Shown: piece after piece, positions 23,508 to 27,166 of the stretch
Layout of the letters: every line of letters starts with the position of its first letter
How positions within the stretch are numbered: position 1 is the first letter of the stretch
Assembly (NCBI GenBank): GCA_021795795.1
Contig: JAJYPA010000057.1
Span: 1-27,166, forward strand
Length of the DNA stretch: 27,166 bases
Reading direction: 5' to 3'
From: Pseudomonadota bacterium
GTDB lineage: Bacteria > Pseudomonadota > Gammaproteobacteria > Halothiobacillales > Halothiobacillaceae
Notes under the pieces: model-generated
Seen by the model: the letters and a program-made list of their open reading frames with translations, nothing else
Databases searched by the model: none
Told to the model about the DNA's origin: nothing
Program-made: the position numbers and the translations under genes

Positions 23508-25898
23508 ATGGACACCGTTCGCGTAAACATCGTCTATAGGCCACTCCGCATATGCTGGGCGATAAAGGAAGGTGATTTCGTCGCTTTTCGCGAGGCCGTC
23601 AGAACCAACCACGCAATTTGGGGCGGGCGCTTCAATCCCATCGTCGTCGTTGATCGGGTCAGTGAGGCACATGCTATTGTCGAGGCCTTTCGCGCCGACA
23701 TCATCCTGCCTCTCGGCGCAGGCGAGGAAGTCAAGGCATTTGTCGCGACCTTCAAGCACCTGATCTCACCGTTCCTACACGAAGGTGTCTTTATAGGACA
23801 GGAGCGCGATGCCCGCGCACAAGTCCTCGACGTGCAAAATGCGATCGTCTGCGCTAGAGACACACCCGAATGGAAGCAGATCCAAGAGCGAAAACCTCGC
23901 GTCTACAAGTGGGCTCCAGACGACCCGTTAGCGGATGTGTTTCTCATGCAACTCGGTGCCTATCCAGACAAGGAAGACATCCATATCGACTTTGAATCGA
24001 TGTTCAAGCAAGCCCTCGGGGCAAATGAAGTAGCGATTGATCCTGGCGCCGCGTTACCGGCGGACCTCTTCGAATATCCCAGCATCAGCAATTTGTCTAG
24101 GCACCGATTGCGCCGTCACCACAGTATTCAGGCTAACTGGAACTATCCCGGTTTCTACCTCGGTGATGCATCGAACCTGGACGACCTAGTGACGTTCTGG
24201 AACTTGCGCGCTTCCGACCTTGCACTGCTATTTGTCGATCGCGCCCAAGTCGGGCGCTACGCACAGGAAATTCAGGAGTGGAAGAAATATACCGCGGAAA
24301 TGTTCTCGCACTGGCAGCATCGCGAAAAACAGCGGTACGCCATCTGGTGGCGCCGCGAGCGGTTCGACGATGCCGGTGATAAGACAGCGCTGCAGGCACC
24401 GTTCGGCAACGAGCCTTGCACGATTTGCGGCGTGGATGAGTCCTTGTGGAACGGAATGAACCTGCGGCCACCGCTGATGCACTTTGGCGAAGCGGCATCA
24501 CTTGGCGTTCTCGTGACGGAAGGCGATAACCCAAGGATTTCCTTTGGACTTACTGATCGCCCCTATGCAGGCGATGCGTGGTTCCACACCCAATACCTGG
24601 TGGCATCCGTCAGCTTCATAGGAGCTCTGCTGGGTCGGGACGACTTCACCCTTGATCCACCGTACGTTCCGGAACTAAACGAGTTCTATGCCCGCACGAT
24701 GCACTTCCACTACGACCGACTTCGCATCGAGTCGGAGCGGATCGGACTGATCGTAGACGCAGCGGACACCGACAGCTTTGTCTACGCCTTGCCGACGGCC
24801 GAACTGTTCAAGCGGGTCTTCAAACTGGCAGGGTTCACCGCGCAGGTCAGTTCGGGCGGCTTGATCGCCCGTCAACTCATAGCTCAACTAGGCGGGTTGC
24901 AGGGGGGGCGAGTGTTCAAGATCCCAGGTGCGCGGAGGTTGCTCAAGACACACGGTCCCACATCTTCGTTCACGAAGCGTTCGGCACTGCAACTGATCGG
25001 TGGCAAGGATCCCGACAATCCGGACGCCAAGTTTGAAGATCACAAGGCATTGTATCTTGAGCCACGTGATCGGGGGGTATCGCTGACTCCGGAGCACGTC
25101 TTCTCCTACTTGGTCGGCAAGCGGCTCTTCCGTATGGGCTCTGACCTCAATTGCCCGCACTGCCAGTTGCGAAACTGGTTTCCGGTTGACGATTTGCGGC
25201 AGCGTGTCAACTGCCAGATGTGCGGCGCGTCCTTCGATGCAACAAACCAACTCATCGGCGGAGAGTGGGCCTACCGGCGCTCTGGCGTGTTGGGGGCGGA
25301 GCGTAACGCCCAAGGAGCGGTGCCTGTCGTCCTCACGCTGCAACAACTCGATACTAACCTGAGCATTGGTTTGGACCGCCGATCATACTCTGTCTCCCTC
25401 GACCTAATACCCACCCGAGGGCAACTGTCCACGACATGCGAAGTTGACTTCGCGTGGCTCATGCCGTGCAGATATCCAAAGAGAACCATCGTCATCATCG
25501 GTGAGTGCAAAGACTCCGGCCAATCACCTGCCCAAGGCGGCGATGGCGGCACGATCAACGAGAATGACATCGCCAACCTGAGCGCCGTTGCCAACTCCTT
25601 TCCGCAGGATCGGTTCGAGGTCTACATACTTCTCGCCAAGTTGTGCGCCTTCACGCAGACCGAGATCGAACTTGTGCGCTCACTCAACGGTGAGCATCAA
25701 CTTCGTGTGATCCTGCTCACAGAGCGTGAACTTGAGCCGTACCACCTATTCGAACGCACGGAAAAACTCTTCCAGATCAACCGGTACAGCAGTTCTCCAG
25801 AGGATCTCGCACGCGCGACCGTCGCAATCTTTTTGAACCCACAACCGATTCCTGTGGCCACGCCCCCCTTAGATGGCGAAGCCCCAGCGCCCTCGTAG
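23508..25898 (+). CDS. Unrecognised large cargo protein with zinc ribbon and PD-(D/E)XK-like nuclease core
   Basis: The product has 796 residues from ATG 23508 (MDTVRVNIVYRPLRICWAI, GGGG about 8 nt upstream); GTG 23463 would add 15 residues. The N-terminal region has an IWGGRFNPIVVVDR motif (about 37-50). A CTIC pair is at 304-307. A zinc ribbon has Cys549/552 (CPHC) and Cys569/572 (CQMC). The C-terminal region has the order of a PD-(D/E)XK core: Glu645-Val-Asp647, a hydrophobic strand, Glu666-Cys-Lys668 (IIGECKD), then helix NDIANLSAVANSF and strand FEVYILLA. It is transcribed against the tail operon it interrupts, which suits prophage cargo. A DNA- or RNA-cleaving anti-phage effector is the inference; no named defence family is recognised. 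Confidence 0.8.
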   Translation: MDTVRVNIVYRPLRICWAIKEGDFVAFREAVRTNHAIWGGRFNPIVVVDRVSEAHAIVEAFRADIILPLGAGEEVKAFVATFKHLISPFLHEGVFIGQERDARAQVLDVQNAIVCARDTPEWKQIQERKPRVYKWAPDDPLADVFLMQLGAYPDKEDIHIDFESMFKQALGANEVAIDPGAALPADLFEYPSISNLSRHRLRRHHSIQANWNYPGFYLGDASNLDDLVTFWNLRASDLALLFVDRAQVGRYAQEIQEWKKYTAEMFSHWQHREKQRYAIWWRRERFDDAGDKTALQAPFGNEPCTICGVDESLWNGMNLRPPLMHFGEAASLGVLVTEGDNPRISFGLTDRPYAGDAWFHTQYLVASVSFIGALLGRDDFTLDPPYVPELNEFYARTMHFHYDRLRIESERIGLIVDAADTDSFVYALPTAELFKRVFKLAGFTAQVSSGGLIARQLIAQLGGLQGGRVFKIPGARRLLKTHGPTSSFTKRSALQLIGGKDPDNPDAKFEDHKALYLEPRDRGVSLTPEHVFSYLVGKRLFRMGSDLNCPHCQLRNWFPVDDLRQRVNCQMCGASFDATNQLIGGEWAYRRSGVLGAERNAQGAVPVVLTLQQLDTNLSIGLDRRSYSVSLDLIPTRGQLSTTCEVDFAWLMPCRYPKRTIVIIGECKDSGQSPAQGGDGGTINENDIANLSAVANSFPQDRFEVYILLAKLCAFTQTEIELVRSLNGEHQLRVILLTERELEPYHLFERTEKLFQINRYSSSPEDLARATVAIFLNPQPIPVATPPLDGEAPAPS

Positions 25899-26053
25899 TG
25901 TGGCTGAATGGTCCGGTCTGAGGAACGCCAACTTCAGTGGCGAATGTCTCAGATGGGTCGAAGGCGAAACGCTTCCCTGGATTGCATACCTGATAGTAGC
26001 CACACGTCACCGTTTCCAACGGACACAAAGCAGCATCTTCAAACCCCATTCCC
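25899..26053. other. Convergent gap after the cargo nuclease gene
   Basis: Holds the 3' ends of the plus-strand cargo gene and the minus-strand DUF2460 gene. One weak stem (CGCCA...TGGCG) occurs, but without a T-run, so no intrinsic terminator is called. Confidence 0.4.
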
Positions 26054-26659
26054 TCACGGCTTCACCATCTCCAGGGTGAGTTTTTTCAACTCCCAGATTT
26101 GATACATAAAATTGTTGTAGTCCTGGACATCCTCGCCAAAGCGCACCCGGTAGTACCAGGTGTAACTGGCACTCACCACAGATCCTGTGGCCGGGGGTAC
26201 CGGGAAACTCAGCGTATTGGGCGTGATCAGATTCCATGTGGAGGGGGAATAGACCTGAACGCCACCCACGAACACCTGCAGGGATCCGGCATCCACATAG
26301 CCCACCGGTTCGATGAACCCGCCGTAGGATTTGGTCAGGGGATATTCGGTGGTGAATCCATCCCCTACGCCAAGGTCATAGCCTGATACCGTGTTGGGCT
26401 CTGCCGGATCGGCAAACAGGAAGGTATCGAAACTGCCTGTGCGCGCCAGAAAGAATCCGCACAAGGCCTGCAGTTCTGCGAAGCCCTGGGTTTCGCGCAG
26501 TAACTCGTAGGACATTTCCCATTTCCACAGGGGATAGGCGGTGTTGGACACCCGGGTTTCGCGCCCGGAGGTGTGTTTCACGATGGTGGTGTGGAACTGC
26601 GGCGACTTCACAATGTTCCACTGCAAGCCAGGAAGCGTCGGGAAGATCAGGTTGCTCAT
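26054..26659 (-). CDS. DUF2460 (TIGR02217-like) phage tail protein
   Basis: The product has 201 residues from ATG 26659 (MSNLIFPTLPGLQWNIVKSP), the family N-terminus. Further family features are ETRVSNTAYPLWKWEMSYE, FFLARTGSFDTFLFADPAEP and the C-terminal YYRVRFGEDVQDYNNFMYQI. DUF2460 proteins are the tail component usually placed directly before DUF2163; here the cargo gene and three fibre-like genes lie between them. The frame is open far upstream of the ATG and there carries the last repeat of the preceding protein (see that entry), so an N-terminal fusion product is conceivable. Confidence 0.88.
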   Translation of the reverse strand: MSNLIFPTLPGLQWNIVKSPQFHTTIVKHTSGRETRVSNTAYPLWKWEMSYELLRETQGFAELQALCGFFLARTGSFDTFLFADPAEPNTVSGYDLGVGDGFTTEYPLTKSYGGFIEPVGYVDAGSLQVFVGGVQVYSPSTWNLITPNTLSFPVPPATGSVVSASYTWYYRVRFGEDVQDYNNFMYQIWELKKLTLEMVKP

Positions 26660-26702
26660 GGTGAACTCCGCAAAAGGCGGCAGGGGGTAGTCATAGAGGA
26701 TT

Positions 26703-26987
26703 TCAAAGACGATTTGAGAGACGTGGGCGTGGGGGGGCGTCGTCCACCAGGATTTCACCGGCCACCTGGGACACCCGGGCGTGTACAAACTCGTAGAGAA
26801 TTTCCACCGAGAATTGGGAGGCCCGAATCCGAGGATCATCATCAGCCAGGATTTCAGCCAGTAATTGACTGAGGGTGGCCGCGGGGTTGTCGTCGGCAAG
26901 AACTTCAGCCGCGAGAGTGCTGATGCGGATAGCCGGGATCCCGGCTGCCAGTACCTCGGTGGCCAGTTGGGTGATGCGGTTGGCCAT
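26703..26987 (-). CDS. Repeat protein upstream of DUF2460, possible frameshift at C7 run
   Basis: The 94-residue product from ATG 26987 consists of about five degenerate repeats of 15-20 residues built on (S/T)Q(L/V)xxE(V/I)L, such as ITQLATEVLA, STLAAEVLADD and SQVAGEILVDD. The annotated frame ends with PRPRLSNRL, unlike the repeat. Immediately past a run of seven C (minus strand; 26737-26731) another frame continues the pattern as HVSQIVFEILYDYPLPP and runs without a stop into the DUF2460 ATG. Either one C was gained (mutation or sequencing error), or a +1 frameshift is used. Small repeat proteins of this type occur in tail operons; function unknown. Confidence 0.65.
   Translation of the reverse strand: MANRITQLATEVLAAGIPAIRISTLAAEVLADDNPAATLSQLLAEILADDDPRIRASQFSVEILYEFVHARVSQVAGEILVDDAPPRPRLSNRL
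26731..26737. other. Homopolymer run at probable frameshift site
   Basis: Seven G on the plus strand (seven C on the coding strand) lie exactly where the repeat motif of the 94-aa protein jumps frame. Six C would give one continuous frame of repeats. Confidence 0.6.
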
Positions 26988-26990
26988 GGC

Positions 26991-27166
26991 TCAACTGATG
27001 ACTTCGTAGCCGATCTCGAGTGCATTTACATCGCTGGTCACCCAACTGGCCCCGGTCGCCGGATTCACCGCAAACACATCCGAGAGGTACTGGTAACTGG
27101 TCCCCACATTCTGGGTCGCACCTGCCGATTGAACCGTGCCGGTTTTGACCAGATTGGCGATCTGGC
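26991..27166 (-). CDS. Phage structural protein, C-terminal fragment at window edge
   Basis: An open minus-strand frame runs in from the window edge and stops at 26993-26991, giving 57 C-terminal residues that include QIANLVKTGTVQSAGAT, SYQYLSDVFAVNPATG and NALEIGYEVIS. The sequence is polar and beta-prone, like fibre or capsid-decoration proteins. It ends 3 bp before the next ATG, so it is part of the tail operon. The rest of the gene lies outside the window. Confidence 0.7.
   Translation of the reverse strand, partial: QIANLVKTGTVQSAGATQNVGTSYQYLSDVFAVNPATGASWVTSDVNALEIGYEVIS

Noticed and set aside
1..27166. CRISPR arrays, tRNA/rRNA genes, integrase and att sites
   Set aside because: No spaced palindromic repeats, cloverleaf sequence, recombinase motif or flanking tRNA-like duplication was seen on either strand.

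Overview
The window looks like a chromosomal accessory region of a mid-to-high-GC proteobacterium, probably beta or gamma. That placement rests on the family affinities and codon use and is not certain. It has two blocks: a defence island (about 1-13,550) and the late tail genes of a tailed prophage (about 13,560-27,166) that carry non-phage cargo. I see no tRNA, rRNA, CRISPR array, integrase or att site, so the prophage ends lie outside the window or are lost.

Defence island, all on the minus strand, read right to left: (1) a small HTH/excisionase-type gene broken by one in-frame TGA (13169-12963); (2) an AlbA_2/Schlafen-like ATP-binding regulator (12940-11303) with a TTG start and a possible translational-coupling leader; (3) a roughly 215-bp gap with a perfect 12-bp hairpin; (4) hsdM-hsdS-prrC-hsdR (11088-4083), tightly packed and in the order of the Escherichia coli prr locus, meaning a type IC restriction-modification system with the PrrC tRNA anticodon nuclease between hsdS and hsdR. 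The PrrC NTPase motifs and the Arg-Glu-His nuclease triad are intact, and so is the HsdR nuclease motif; (5) a second AlbA_2 ATP-binding protein, a RhuM-family protein and a SIR2-domain protein that is cut short near the window edge. HsdS and the second AlbA_2 protein each carry three copies of a 12-bp tandem repeat coding a 4-residue linker unit.

Prophage block, also mainly minus strand, read right to left: a partial structural gene, a repeat protein whose repeat continues in another frame into the DUF2460 tail gene, [a plus-strand cargo gene of about 796 aa], three virion or fibre-like proteins (143, 357 and 514 aa), a DUF2163 (BR0599) protein with a seven-repeat N-terminus, an NlpC/P60 tail peptidase, and the 818-aa tail tip/host-specificity protein. 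DUF2460, DUF2163, NlpC/P60 and tail tip is the conserved order of gene-transfer-agent-like and lambda-like tail tips.

The least ordinary material is the prophage cargo. The plus-strand gene at 23508-25898 encodes an unrecognised protein with a zinc ribbon and a C-terminal PD-(D/E)XK-like nuclease core, set against transcription in the middle of the tail operon. It is a good candidate for an undescribed anti-phage effector. After the tail tip gene, a roughly 2.2-kb unit is bounded by two direct copies (552 and 548 bp) of the tail-tip 3' region. It holds an AT-rich four-helix membrane protein gene and the frameshifted remains of a BamHI-family restriction endonuclease whose Asp/Glu/Glu catalytic residues are still readable. 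Defence genes have therefore accumulated in the tail operon as well as in the neighbouring island.
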